Shown here: one piece after another, positions 24,395-36,987 of the stretch
Numbering within the stretch: the stretch's first letter is position 1
How the letters are laid out: each line of letters opens with the position of its first letter
DNA from: Petunia secreta
Taxonomy: Eukaryota; Streptophyta; Magnoliopsida; Solanales; Solanaceae
Assembly (NCBI GenBank): GCA_029990175.1
Contig: JARKIP010000011.1
Coordinates: forward strand, 28,370,001 to 28,434,000
Length of the DNA: 64,000 nt
Direction of reading: 5' to 3'
The notes under the pieces: model-generated
Seen by the model: the letters and a program-made list of their open reading frames with translations, nothing else
What the model was told of the DNA's origin: nothing
The model's database searches: none
Translations under genes and position numbers: made by a program

Positions 24395-27300
24395 TCAAGA
24401 ACATCCTCCAGAACCAAATCCTAATTTCCCACCAGCAACATCATATATTACTTCCAATGTCTGTTGCTGTACATTACCGAAAATCCCAATACTATCATCA
24501 TCATCATTTCCAGCAAAAGCCAAACAAACTTGAGATGAACCATTTGTTATCAAAATACCATTTGGGTCCAAGTCAACAATAGTATTACCATTGAAGCCAA
24601 AGCTGACTTTTGGAATACTAATAGAAGTATAATTGCTCAAGTCATAACAAGTGTCTAACAATGAAAGTGCTGGTGCTGTTGGATACTTTGACATGTATTG
24701 TTTGAAAGTTGACCTTAAAGTACTGTACGCTGTTGATGGTAAACGTGTAATTACCGTACCAGAATCTATGATCGTACCAGCAGTCTTGAAAATCATTGGA
24801 CTTATAGATAATGCCTTTCCACCAACGTAGATAGTCGATATATCAATGAAGTAAAATGTTGTACCTTGTGAAGAAGCAAATGGTGTGAACTTGATGTCGC
24901 TCTTTAGAGACTTCACTGTTTTTACGTTCCCGAAAGTTAAGTGGCCATTTGATCCTCGGGAAGTAGGAAGGCAATAAGAGAAATATTTTCCGAATTTTGA
25001 AGCTGTTTGTGACACGATAGAAAGCTGATCGCGACCTAAACCAATTAATCCAGCTGTTTTTCCAAATAAACCCCTGTTATTTTCTCCACACCCGAACATG
25101 AACCCATCAAACGTATCTTTTGGTGTTAGAGTTAACTTATCTTGAGCAAAAAATCCAACTGAAAATGACGAGTCACCATACTGTATGCCATAAATGCATG
25201 TTGATGAAGAACAACCAGGGGTATTTCCAGTGGCTGATTTAAGACTAGAACAAGATGTTGAAGTGCAAGAAATGTTGGAATAGGTTGTAGAAGATGAGGG
25301 GTTGAAAATTGGTTGTTGTTGAGCAAAACAAGATTTAACACATGGTTGACATTGTGTCCATGTTAGGTCACTGCCAGTGTCAAAAATTAAGGACAGGTCT
25401 TTTTTTGGAGTTCCTAGTCCAACTGTGACAATGTAGTTTCCTGTGCCTAAAGGTATCCCTGATTGTGCTGGTAGATTGGCTTTTGAGTCTTTTACTTTCT
25501 TTTGTTTGGAAGATTTTGAATCTTTTTTCTTGAAGAGGTCTATGTTCTGGCTTTGGGATATGACACGGGCTTGGATTGAATCAACACGGGCTTGATCGTG
25601 AGACAAAAGTTCTGTCAAAGTTGGGGATTTTGATCCCTTTTGGTTGAGTATAGAGCATGGACCATGCCTGTTGACTACCTCCAACGATGCCCCTCTTTTT
25701 TTACCTGTTGAAAATTTAAGAAAAATATATTTAGGAAAGGACAATTGTTTTGAATCAAAATTTAAACGATTTATATTGCATATACTATATAACAACAATA
25801 TTTAATTACTTAAAATTTAAGATTAAAAGGAAAGTTAGAAAGACTTCTGATATCCTTAAAACTACAACTTTAAACATATCATGACATTCTTATTGATATA
25901 GCCTATAGGAGAGTTTCATTTAGAAGTAAATTTGAAATACCTTAAATTAAAGAGCCAATAAGAAAATATGATTTTTCTAAAACAAACTGAGTGTACAAAA
26001 TAAATAATATTATAATCTATGAGGGTAATACTGTTCAACTTTAAACTTTAAAAGGTGGTCAAAGAAAAGTTTTGGAACATTTGCAATATAGTTTTCTCTT
26101 AAAAGTTTTGAGTAGACCCGAGTCACTAAACAAAGTATTTTGAAGCAATCATTTGGTAAATAAAGACGAGACAATGGTTTTCAGCACTCATCAATCATCA
26201 TTTGTTTTAAAGTAAAGTTTTGATTTGTCAATACAGCTGTCTCTCACTCATAAGCTTAATGTTTGGTTTTGAGAACTACATGCCAAAATAGTAATGCTTT
26301 TGTTTTATGGTGGAAAGAAAGATTAGTAGACATGACTCATATAAAGCAAAAAATAATTAAAACTATATTTGCCATCTCTTGCTTGTATAATGCAAGGACT
26401 TAAGGAAGACTATTCACTACTGCTTAATCTTTCTTAATGATTCCTTATTAGTAAATCACTTATCCAATTAAGTCAAGTTTGTATTGACGGATGAGCTCAT
26501 CAAAAAATAAATTGCACTCTACCAAAAAGTTCTCAGCTTAATCTAATAATTTTCTTCTTATACAAACAAAAAGCTTTTCCATTTTTCCTTCATCAATCCT
26601 GCCTACCATCCAAACAAGCTAAGGAAAAAATTTGCTCAAGTTATTAGCTTCCACATTTTCACGCTCTCACATCAAATTGGTCCAGGAAAGGAAACTTCTA
26701 TTCGATGTCTTCCTATCCTAACATTTATAGTACGGAAAAGGATTTATATTGACTTGATCAATATGTTATAATCAGTCTAGTCTCTGTAAAATCTGTTAAG
26801 CATTTATGAAGATCAATCCACATCTCAAGCTCTGTATAAATTGACTTATAGCATAGATAAAAATTATCAACACGATTAGACATTATGCATTTTCACTCTA
26901 AATTTTACTAATAGAGAGCTATAATTCTCATTAACAAACTTTTGATAAATCCAATTTAAAAATCTCAAATTTATAAGCGAAAGCACTTAATAACTTGTAG
27001 AGGGGCGGAGGTAGGATTTTCAATAAGGGGTTCAAAATTTAAAAGAATAAAGCTTAGACTTATGTCAAGGAGGTTCAACATATGATAGGTATGCGTAGAA
27101 AAATTGATTTTACCCAATATACGCAGTGCAATTTTTCTGGGGGGGGGGGGGGGGGGGGGGGGTTGGGTGGCTCCGCCCTTGTTGTAGTATAATAGAGTTT
27201 GCATGTTATGGAGTTCACATGAGAAGACACTACACCTAATCACTCTACTTTCTTATTAAATCCTCAATCTTCTGGCAACTTGTCGTGGACTCTTTAGTTT

Positions 27301-29812
27301 TTATTCTTGAAACTTTTGGCTGAAATACTTTGACTAATTGCACAACTGATAGTCATAAAAATATGATTACATTTTGACTGGTTGTTAGGTTGTAATTTTG
27401 GAGATAAATCTTCACCAAATCGTTTTCTTCTTCTTTTATTTTAATCTTTTGATTGTGCTAAGGACTTAAAAGTTAGACTCAAATACCTATAATGAAAAGA
27501 TGGAAAGTAGCAGCACTATTGTTTAGGGTAAAAACTTACCCGCACCGGGTGTTTACACCCACTATAATTAAGTTAACCATGAAAGATAAATTAATGATCA
27601 TTAATTAGTTAGGGGTCCAATTATTAATTATTAATAAAAAAATAACTTAACTTCGGTTTCCTTTTACTCATCTATCTCTTATTTCTTGCTGCTCGTGCTC
27701 TTAATTAGTACTAAGTTGAATTTTTTTTTTCCACTCTATAACGCTGTTTTTACTATTGAAAGCCATATAAAAGATAGGTTACTTTTTGCTTTCTGCATGT
27801 ACAAAGATTTTTCACAAAATTAGATACAGGTATTATGCTATGTTTAATAGTATGAGTATACAAACTAATGCATAGCTTTCTGTCATAAACTCAACTAATA
27901 GTATAGTGTGGGAGACAAGTGTTGCACAAAATTGTAAATGTATAATTCTCTGTTTATCTTTAAAAAAGAAAAAAAGAAAAGCCCTGTAACATTGACTGAG
28001 AAGTAAAAGTAACATAAAATTCCTCTTTACCGGAGAAGAGTGTAATATTATATGACAAAGAAGAAGGAAATGTGTATCTGAAGGAAAAGTTACAAACATA
28101 GAAGAACTGGAAAAGTACCTAAGTTTATTTGGCTAACATGAAAAAATGTTAATATTGCTATGTTAGAGCAAAAACTCATGGTGGCTAGGAAAACCTTTAA
28201 TCAGAATGTTGTTGGTGGACACCAGAGTCCGTCAATCTAACATGAGTAATGTTAAGGATTTGATGGAGTGGAAAGCTAATTAGACTATTAATTAAATTAT
28301 ATTATAAATTATATATGGTGTTAACTATGGTTAAATATTAGTAATTGTAGTTAAATAAAGGGATATGTGGCATTTGTTTATTGGGTGGGTGTAAACACCC
28401 AGTGCGGGTAAGTTTTTACCATTGTTTAGTTGGGTTAGTAATATTCCAAAAACTTGCATGACAGGCTGGAACTAGAAATGGATATGAAAGGGAGACAATA
28501 AAATGGCAAATCATGAATATGAACATCAATAATTGCAAACTAACATGAAGTGTAGGTAGTAAGTTTAGTGCTGAAATCAAGATCCTTTTAAAGCGTTATC
28601 AGTTGGATTATGATTGAAACTTATCAATCATTTGGTACCTTATCGAAGACTATGGTGAATTTGTAGCTAACTTATATGCTATTCGTTTTAAATATTTTAG
28701 AATATTCGCACTTATAATTCGCCTTATAAAGAATATATACTTGCAAATTTTGGTCTCCTGCATCAAAATGTAACTTCTTAATGTAAAAGTAATTTTAGTG
28801 CGAACACTAGTTATTAGTTTATACAGTGAAAACAAAAGGAAACAAGAATATATAGTGGCTGTATTCAATCATTTGAACAATGGCTTTAATTTTACCCCCA
28901 CAACTTTTCGAAAAGCAAATATCATCCATTCTTTGATCTTGTCTTCTCACTGCGATAACCTCATCCTATCCTACCCCAATTTCACCACCAAACAAGAAAC
29001 AAACGAACCAAAGAAAAACAAAGTTGGTGGATATAAAACTCCCTTAGTTTCGTTTTATATGTCAATTTTTTATTAGATAAGTTTAAAGAAAAAAGTCTGT
29101 TAACATGTATCAATAGTACTCTTTGAACTTGTAACTTTGTAGATGTCATGATATTTTAATGGCAATACGGATACGGATTCAAAGAATAATTGAAAAGTTT
29201 TGAGTTACAAAATTTTGAAAAAATTTAATAATGCTACTTTTGAAATATGTGTCGCGTAAAATGAAATAGGGGGAGTGTGAAATGCTCGCTTCCTTTCCCC
29301 TTGTCCAAAAGTCGGCCACCACACCCCACCAAAGAAAAATCAAACAAAGAGATTTTAAATGAAAATGGTGATAGCTATGTACAACTTAAAAAATGTACTC
29401 AAACATATGCAGACATACTTTATTCACATACTCATAGTAACGCACAAATCTACGTGAATTTCAAACATAAGCAGACGTACTTTATTCACAGAAATACATA
29501 AATCGACGTGAACTTATGAATCTATTATTAATATCATGTTGTCTATTTGAGTTACTAGGAGTAGTTTATATGAAACAGTAAATATTACGAGGATAAGGAG
29601 AGTTAATTACCTTTGCTAGTAGGTTTGCAAGAAGAGGAAGGTAACAAATAGCTAAGTTCAAGAGTGTGGAAATGAGACTCAATGGCTTCTCTTCTTTCCA
29701 AAGCATGGCTTTTCTCCACAGTTAATGAAAGCAATATGAGGAGGAGGAAAGAAGACAAGAACAAAAAGTAAGAGGAAGCTGAAGAACTGATTCCACTTGT
29801 TCGAGTGGCCAT
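24395..29812 (-). CDS. CND41-like pepsin-type aspartic protease (A1 family)
   Basis: Two exons, 29812-29611 and 25704-24395, join in phase (G + GT) to give 503 residues, close to the roughly 500 of tobacco CND41 and its At5g10770-type relatives. Residues about 10-35 are strongly hydrophobic (FLFLSSFLLLILLSL) and act as a signal or targeting peptide. A prosegment contains LEVVNRHGPCS and a lysine-rich stretch at about 126-142. The mature protease begins near 155 (GTGNYIVTVGLGTP). The two catalytic aspartates are D176 in DTGSD and D381 in DSGT. A cysteine-rich insert follows the first (TQCQPCVKSCFAQQ), as in the atypical/nepenthesin-like group, and the protein ends GGKLGFGSGGCS. CND41 was described in tobacco as a chloroplast nucleoid protein involved in Rubisco turnover. 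Whether this copy is plastidial or secreted cannot be told from sequence. All key residues are intact. Confidence 0.92.
27001..27181. mobile_element. Small hAT-like MITE (CGGAG-ended family) in the protease intron
   Basis: The left end aggggcggaggtagg and the right end ggctccgcccttg are inverted relatives. 'ttgtag' repeats on both sides (26995-27000 and 27182-27187), part of an imperfect duplication. The body contains 'aaggggttcaaaat', and near the right end a run of 24 G at 27139-27162. It resembles a very common solanaceous repeat, and a relative lies at 47247-47425. It is inside the 3.9-kb intron of the CND41-like gene. Confidence 0.6.
27527..28420. mobile_element. Non-autonomous MULE-type element (894 bp) in the protease intron
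   Basis: A perfect 9-bp duplication, attgtttag, lies at 27518-27526 and 28421-28429. The terminal inverted repeats are about 36 bp long and differ at one position. Both start ggtaaaaacttacccgcac and continue into gggtgtttacaccca. No transposase is encoded. The 9-bp duplication and GG start fit a Mutator-type MITE. High TIR identity suggests a fairly recent insertion. Confidence 0.88.
29038..29277. mobile_element. MITE remnant in the protease intron
   Basis: The left end actcccttagtttcgtttta and the right end, reverse complemented, actccccctatttcatttta form an imperfect inverted repeat about 240 bp apart. The body is AT-rich and non-coding. This termini pattern is that of a widespread plant MITE family. 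A clear target duplication was not found. Confidence 0.5.
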
Positions 29813-29877
29813 TAGTGAATGTTCCCTCTATTGACAATAATTTGGTTTTGGCAATTGAAGCCCTTTCATCTCATGGT

Positions 29878-29887
29878 TATTATATAG
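29878..29887 (-). promoter_or_regulatory. Candidate TATA box of the CND41-like gene
   Basis: On the minus strand the sequence reads CTATATAATA about 65-75 bases upstream of the ATG at 29812. This fits a plant TATA box with a short 5' leader. The call rests on position and consensus only. Confidence 0.5.
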
Positions 29888-31119
29888 AATTTTTGGACCT
29901 TCCTCGTCATCCACTAAGACAACTTAATATTATTTTTCTTTACATATTCTACGGTGGGGTACAGTGGGATTGTGGATGGGCAGGGGCCAAAGACGGATAT
30001 CGGATATAAACTGATAGGTTAATTCCACCTTTAAAATTTTTAGCACCGAACTCATTATGTATAGTCTATATATTGTCGATATTCTAATCATGTTTCACAC
30101 ACTGATGAGGTTGTTTCTAGTATTAGGGTATTATTATAGAATGTGAAATTGGTAAATCTTAGGTCATTTTGCATCTAATTAGACGTCTAGGATCTCTTTG
30201 AGATGAAAATGAAATGCAGAGCGACCTTTTTTCTCGGGAGGATTATTGAAATAGTCAATTATCACCGTCAAGAATTGTGGTGGAATGGATATGATCCATC
30301 CACCTCTAATAGAGGTTTCAGGTTTGAGCTTTGGGAATGAAAAAAATCCTGGTAGGGAGCACTTCCCCCAAAAATGGATTTTACACAGCGCAAATTCGAA
30401 TTAGTGGGAACTCCAATAAGGCTATTAGACACCGGGTGGGAAACAGAAAAGTCAATTATCTAGTTCAAACAATTATTAATTGGATTAATTGAAAACATAT
30501 AGTACGTACATGTTATATTTTCGAAAGTACTTATCTAGCTATTTCTCTTGCTAGACACAATCAATAATCCTAATTGCGTACCCATGTGGAATGGTTCTCC
30601 TAAGGTCTTTTCTTAACGTGTGATACAATTTGAATTTAAATGAATCTCTTAACCTGTGACTAAGAGAACATAATTAATCAGAATAGCTTCTTGTCACGGC
30701 CCATGTTAGGGGCTGTCACTTGTTGTGCTTGCTCCTCACTAAGCAAGCCAACTCATGCTATAATCTACTTGTATCAATTCAATCAAATTATCTAAATACC
30801 CAATAACTTATTCATTACTATTATTAAAAATTTAATTCCTTCCTTAAATTGTTAACATTAATTATTACTCAAGTTAGAAAATAGAAAATTTCCGCTAGCA
30901 ATTGACAGTTGGCAAATATGAAACCTGGACAAGTATGAAAGCTTTTCCAAGGTCATATATTCACCAACTAATAATAGATGCCTGGTAAATCGGTGACTTT
31001 GTTTCATGTTTGGTTTTTCTTATAAAGTTTATGTTTCCTTTTCTGTTGGGTGGAAGTGGAGGGATGGGGCGCACCCTTTTTTGGTTTCCTTTTTAGAAAT
31101 TAGAAGGAACCACCGAGGA
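29888..31119. other. Upstream region of the CND41-like gene
   Basis: Non-coding, AT-rich. It should include the promoter of the minus-strand protease gene. I recognised no repeat family or exon in it. Confidence 0.4.
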
Positions 31120-31127
31120 GTAAGGGG

Positions 31128-31597
31128 TAGGGCTGTTCATTTTTCGGTTTAAACCGATAAACCGAACCGATAAAAAGTTAATGGTTTATAAATATTAGGT
31201 TATCGGGTTATCGGTTTGCAAAATTTTTTTATTGGATTATCGGTTCGGTTGTCGGTTTTGTATATTTTCTTATTGGTTAAACCGATAACTCAATAAGATT
31301 TTTAAATTTACTATATTGCGCTTATGTGCATAAAAGTAGTGTACTTGATTACTATTAGTTGGAACTTGGAAACCTCAAAATCTAGTCTTCTTTTACTTGT
31401 GTAGCTTTCAAGTCTCCCCATCCATTTTAACCACCGATTTACTATTTCACTCGTTGCCTCCTCCATTAGTTTATAGAATAATGAAGTATATTTGAACCTA
31501 TTGTTGGTTACTTTTTTTAATATGGCGAATGCTATAAGAGGCATTTGAATTCGCTGTGAAAATAAAGCCGATTTTGTATTGGATGCAATCGTTTAAG

Positions 31598-31649
<52 letters not shown>

Positions 31650-31840
31650 TTGTTAGACCTAAGTTTCTTAATGGTTAAACCGAAAACCGAACCGATAAGA
31701 GCCTAAAACCGATAACCCAAAAACCGATAACCAATAGCTTATTGGTTCGGTTATTGGTTTAGCACTTTTTAAAACCGAAAACCGATAGTCCAAACCGATA
31801 ATGTGCAAAACCGAACTGAACCGACCGATAAACACCCCTA
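31128..31840. mobile_element. Second non-autonomous hAT-like element (713 bp)
   Basis: The 8-bp duplication gtaagggg flanks it at 31120-31127 and 31841-31848. Termini are TAGGGCTGTTCATTTTTCGG on the left and, reverse complemented, TAGGGGTGTTTATCGGTCGG on the right. Both subterminal regions are dense arrays of 'aaccgataaaccgaaccgat' type motifs in opposite orientation. The centre has a 45-base T run (31601-31645), possibly the tail of a nested retroposon. It is non-coding and is related in its ends to the element at 22107-23286. Confidence 0.85.
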
Positions 31841-31848
31841 GTAAGGGG

Positions 31849-32409
31849 TAGTTTGGTGCAAAGGCAGATCCAAAATTTAGAGGCATTGAATATTAGACTG
31901 CTTTTAATATAGAAATATCGCTACTTAAATGGTTTACATGAAGCATATATTTTGACTATTTTATCTATGTTTTGAGTTCTCTTTCATATTTTTTTATTAA
32001 TGACAAATTGGCGGAAAATATAAATTTTTCAATAAATATAACAACTTGGAGAAAAGTATAAACTTCCAATGATATTAGAAATATTAAAATGCATGAGTTT
32101 TCATATTCTAAAGATAGTCAATAATGACATCATTTTTACATTTACAAATACTTTATGCTCTAAAAAACAAACTAAACAATTCTTTAAATGCTTATCACAT
32201 GTTTCACACTTTTTCTTATTATTTTTTCTGCTTTACGAACTAGTGTTTATTTTTGCAATTCCACTAATACAACTTAAAATTAGAATCAACTTTATAAGTA
32301 AATAAATTCGTGAATAATTAGCCTCCACAATGTTTATCTAAATTAATGCTCATGTCAATTAACAGAAGAAAAGGTTTTGTATGGACAGAAAGAAATTTTG
32401 TTGTTATTT
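31849..32409. other. Intergenic stretch
   Basis: AT-rich, no exon recognised. A short frame at 32069-32305 has no similarity that I can name. Confidence 0.35.
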
Positions 32410-33420
32410 TATGTCAATAATAACAACATACCAAGTGATATCCCACAAGCGGGGTCTTGGAAGGATGAGATGTACGCAGACCTTACTCCCACCAAGGTGG
32501 AGAGGCTGATTCTGATAGACCCTCGACTAAAAAAAATAGAATTATGAAAACATGCTAGAAAACAAAAAGCACGATGAGAATACCATTGCAAAGAGAATAT
32601 CGACATAAAACTTAAAGATAACTGAAGTAAACACAAAGCACCAACAATAATAAAGACAAAGAGTAAAATCAAAGTAGTATATACACAGATAATACAAATG
32701 CTAATATGCCTAGAAATCATGCAGATACTATTTAACCTTCTACCCAATTCCTCGACCTCCACGCTTTCCTATCTAGGGTCATGTCCTCGGTAATCTGGAG
32801 GTGAGTCATGTCCCATCTAATCATCTCGCCCCAATTCTTCTTCGGTCTACCTCTACCTCTTCGCAGACCCATCATTGCCAATCCCCCCGCACCTCGAGTC
32901 TTCACATGTCCTAACCATCGCAATCTCGCTTCTTGCATCTTGTCCACCGGCGATGCCACTCCTACATTGTCATGTATGATCCCATTCCTAATATTATCCA
33001 TCTTAATATGCCCACACATCCATCTAAGCATTCTCATTTCTGATAATGCTCATCTTCTGAATGTGTGTGTTCTTGACTGGAAGACACTCCACCATATACA
33101 ACATAGTTGGTCTTACAACTGCTTTATAGAACTTACTTTTAAGTTTAAGTGGCACCTTCTTATCGCATGGGACCCCGGAAGAGAGCCTCCATTTCGTCCA
33201 CCCCGCTTGTATATAACGTATGACATCCTAGTCAATCTCTCCATTTTTGGAGTATTGTCCGAAGATACTTGAAGCTTTATTTCTTGGGGATGACTTTAGT
33301 ATCAACTGTCACTTCACTCTGTGCACTCTATTTTCGTCCTGCCTAGCCAGAAACCTTTAGACTCTAAAATTTGTCTTCAAACTCCAGCTTATCATTAATT
33401 TCGCTGTGAGTCTCGTCGAC
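32410..33420 (-). mobile_element. 5'-truncated RTE-clade LINE, copy 1
   Basis: On the minus strand, 33037-32732 encodes the C-terminal tail typical of plant RTE-clade reverse transcriptases: MRMLRWMCGH, EARLRWLGHV, GRGRPKKNW, TEDMTLDRKAWRS. Frame remnants upstream continue the same protein (AVVRPT, PVKN), shifted relative to the tail. Its 3' end carries the family's terminal block (complement of 'cccacaagcggggtcttgga' and 'gagatgtacgcagacctta') and stops at an 'aataataacaac' tail near 32,410. The 5' part is missing, and the copy cannot be functional. Confidence 0.85.
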
Positions 33421-33429
33421 TAAAACTAT

Positions 33430-34062
33430 ACAACAACAACAATATACCCAGTTTATCCCACAAGTGGGGTCTGGAGAGGGTGAGATGTACGCAAACTTTA
33501 CCCCACCAAAGTGGAGAGACTGTTTCCGATAGACCCTCGGCTAGGAAACATAAAAGATATTTTAGACAATTCTGAAAATCAGGACAACAATATAATAATA
33601 GACAACAATACAATAATAGAGAGAAAGATAAAACTCACGCTTATCCAAAATAAACATAAAACATCAGTAGATATAACGGTGCAGATACTCGACTACTACC
33701 TAACCTTCTACCCTAATTCGACCTCTATGCCCCCTATCTAAGGTCATGTCCTCGGTGATCTGGATATGGGCCATGTCTTGTCGGATCACCTCGGCCCAGT
33801 TCTTCTTCAGTCTACTTCTACCTCTCCGTAGACCCAACACTGCAAACCTCTCACACCTCCTTACCGGAGCATCCACACTCCTCCTCCTCACGTGTCCAAA
33901 GCATCTTAGCCTCGCTTTTCGCATCTTCTCAGCCACTGGGGCCACTCCCACCTTATCGCGAATGGCTTCATTCTTAATCCTATCCATCCTTGTGTGACCA
34001 CACATCCACTTAAGCATTCTCATTTCTGCCACACTCATCTTCTGCATGTGTGAGTTCTTGAC
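33430..34062 (-). mobile_element. 5'-truncated RTE-clade LINE, copy 2
   Basis: Same family and orientation as the adjacent copy. It encodes MSVAEMRMLKWMCGHTR, RLRCFGHVRRRS, RGRSRLKKNW and TEDMTLDRGH at 34074-33700, and ends in the same 3' block, with an 'acaacaacaacaat' tail at 33,430. Its 5' truncation point is sharp: at 34,063 the sequence switches to retrotransposon DNA that also occurs at 40,771. Two such ends in a row suggest separate insertions or a local duplication. Confidence 0.85.
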
Positions 34063-36353
34063 TGGCCATTTCATTCATCTTGAGAATCTTCTACTTCAAA
34101 TCAGCATGAAATTTCTTGGCTCGCTCGTTAATTGCCGACTGTGCCTTGGTTCTCACTCTTTTCAGCTCAGCATCACAAAGCTCTCTCAAACGAGCTATCT
34201 TCTCCTCGACTGCAGATTTGCCTTCGAGGGCCTTGAGCATCTCCAGATCAGACTTATTAGCAGCGTCTTTGGCTTGATCTTACTCGTGCCTCGCGCTAAA
34301 TAATTCTTTCTCAAGACCACTCATGTGGGCCTCAAGACCTGCTCGCTCTTACCTACATCCAGCCTTAATCTGCCAAAGATTTTTATCTCGACGGCATTCG
34401 ATTTCGGCGGCCCTGATGGAATTGATGTAGCACTGCAAAGAAAAAAACTAAAGAGTCAAAAATCTAAAGAGTCGAGAAAGGAAACAAATGCAAAGTTGAA
34501 AAGGAAAAGCTAAAAGTAATGTACATGAATAGCATGCTGAGCAGCATCGGCCATCAAATCAGAAATATGGGACTTCCCAAGGCAATCACGTTACTTGGGA
34601 TCCAAGAGTCCACGAAGACTAATTGGAACTTGAATATCGCCATCTAAGAGATTGAGCTCGGAAGGAATCTCAATGTAATGAAACCGTCTCCAAGAAGATA
34701 CATCAGGAGCATGCTCAGAAGCAGCTCGAGAAGTCTTGTCTCCCACTCGAGATGGCCGAGACGGAGGTTGAACTCCCTTCATGTCTTTATTAGCAACCTG
34801 AATAGGTTCAGGCTCGTGAGTAGAGGGAACCACAACTTCTTTCTGAATTTTCTTCGCCTCGTCAGTAGGAGTAAGCTCGGAAAAAGGGACATGCTCTAAT
34901 CTAGCCCGTTTTGCTTTCGGAGTTTTCCCCGAGGATAACTCATTCTTTTTCAAAATTGAAAGGAAGAAGAGAAAAAGTGATTGACGGAAAAATAAAACGA
35001 AAGGAAAGCCAAGTGGAAAGACACTCGACCTATTTTATCCCCGAGGTTCGGTAACCCCTCAGGGACTGTCCCTTTCTTTTCCTCCTCATTTCCTTTTTCT
35101 CCTTTTCCCTTCGAGAGGTTCCCAATCAAACTTTGAAGGGCACTTAAAGAATCTATAGCCTCGGGAACTTCCTCCTTCATATCCTTTTCTCTCATTCTTT
35201 TGTTTTTTCTCTTTCGTACGGTGATCGACCTCTTTGGGAGACCTACAATAAAGAAGAGACAATGATACACCAAGATACAGTGCCCTGGAAAAACAAAACC
35301 AGATGTAAGATTGGTTGAAAGAATAACTCACCATGCCATTTGCATGCCCATTGATTTTCATCCAAAGCGGCCAAAACCATCCACGACCTCTCTGGTCTAG
35401 GTTTGGCATCGATAATGGCCTGAACCCATTGAGTCAAATTCTTCGAATGGACAATTGGGATCACCTCGATTGAAAAAGACGGAAACGAAGAGTAAAAAAG
35501 GAAAAATCGGAGCAAGAATAAATAGGAAGAAAAACACTCACGTGCTCGATTCCACCGCTCGGGGAGATCGAGCTTCGAGGACAGAAGGTCAGTAGTTAGG
35601 AGGACGAGGCGCTCATTCCATCCACGGTCCTCAAGATCCTCGCTCTTCGTGACCAGTGAGTACGAGCCTCGCTTGTGGAGCTGGACAACTCCATCCTTGA
35701 GAAGGGAGGGGGAGAAGAGGTATAAAAGATGATCAAGGGTGAAAGGGACCACTTCTAATCTTCTCAAAAATTTGAGGCATTAAACGTGCCTCGACATCCA
35801 GGACCAATTTGGGCTAAGTATAACTGGTAGGTACGGCAAAAAGTGTCCAATACCTCGGGGATAGGAAGAGAAAAACCTATTGTAAAAGTCTAAGTAAAAA
35901 CGTAGGAACGCCCTTCGACTCAGTCACACACCCGGCTCTCGGGGGCAGGGATACCAACGTTAACCTCGGGGCCCCAATTGCAATCAAAATGAACCAAATA
36001 TATGTTCGCCTGAGTAATCAGACTCCGCGTATCCTTTACGGGTATATTCCTTTTCTTCCTAACCAACGACTCAGTCTGAAGCTGCATAACGAAATCTTTC
36101 GAGAGGTCAATTTTGGAGGAATAACGTGGTGAGGCTTAAGCTCGAGGTCGTCTGAGAGAAGTCCATTATCACCAACATCTTTCATGGCGACATCCTCGTC
36201 ATCCACCACAACCGCTTCGGCAGTTTCAGCCATAGTTGGATGTTGTTCTTGGTCCATGCCACTTGGGTGAGAAGGATCCTCCATGTTAAAGTCAGGAGGA
36301 ACAATTACATTCAATAGTTCAGGAATATTTACTAGTTCCGCACCAACGATCAA
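34063..36353 (-). pseudogene. Antisense accessory ORF of the retroelement, copy 1
   Basis: Minus-strand exon-like blocks match copy 2 at 40460-43045: MIVGAELVNIPELLNVIVPP (from 36353), HLLYLFSPSLLKDGVVQLHK with RGSYSLVTKSED (35767-35243), NLTQWVQAIIDAKPRPERSW (about 35,460-35,320), a lysine/glutamate-rich block (35273-34950) and SELTPTDEAKKIQKEVVVPS (34953-34591). The 3' end is cut by LINE copy 2. The protein resembles the 'putative gypsy type transposon' family (Pfam Transposase_28) with a coiled-coil tail. Several stops and shifts are present. Confidence 0.7.
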
Positions 36354-36987
36354 TGTGTCAACGAAAGAAGGTGAAGAACTTGGTTAATTCTATTGAGACA
36401 TTTTCTTAAAATTTTCTGGGCTGCAAAGGGGAAGAAGATTCAAGGATTTTTACTGTTAAAAGTAAGAAGAAGTGTGAAGAAGAAGAAGAAGAAAAGGCTT
36501 GACTATATGTAAGTTAAAATGCCATGATTACAATTGCATGGGGAAGATAAAACAGGAAAACGTGCCCAATCAGTGATCGCCACGCATGATTAATGGGAAT
36601 ATGGAGTGACAACCGCCATTTTCAAAATTCACGACGCAAAAACAGACACGTCAATCTCCCGTCTAAAATTCAATCCACTCTTCGACAGATTTGGCAACCA
36701 CTCTACCATTTCTACCCATGAGGTTGGCGACTATTGCACAGTTGGCACAGTTGTGTTTGGTGTAGATTTTTTACTCAAATTCATTGGCATGATCCCTCGG
36801 ATTGTATTAACATTTCTATTTTTTTTAATCCTCTTTTTGTGGTTGCTTACTTTTTACTTATGGTAGTTTACTCTGTAATTGTGTTTGGCTACACCGTGAT
36901 TTTTGCCCTCTCCTTCTAGTCTTCAGCTTCTTTTAATTTTCGTCTTTAGTGTTACCCGAGAGAAGCTCTCACTCTAAAGAGAGAAAG

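Noticed and set aside
27833..28099. 88-codon minus-strand frame inside the protease intron
   Set aside because: It lies within the non-coding MULE-type MITE and has no domain similarity.
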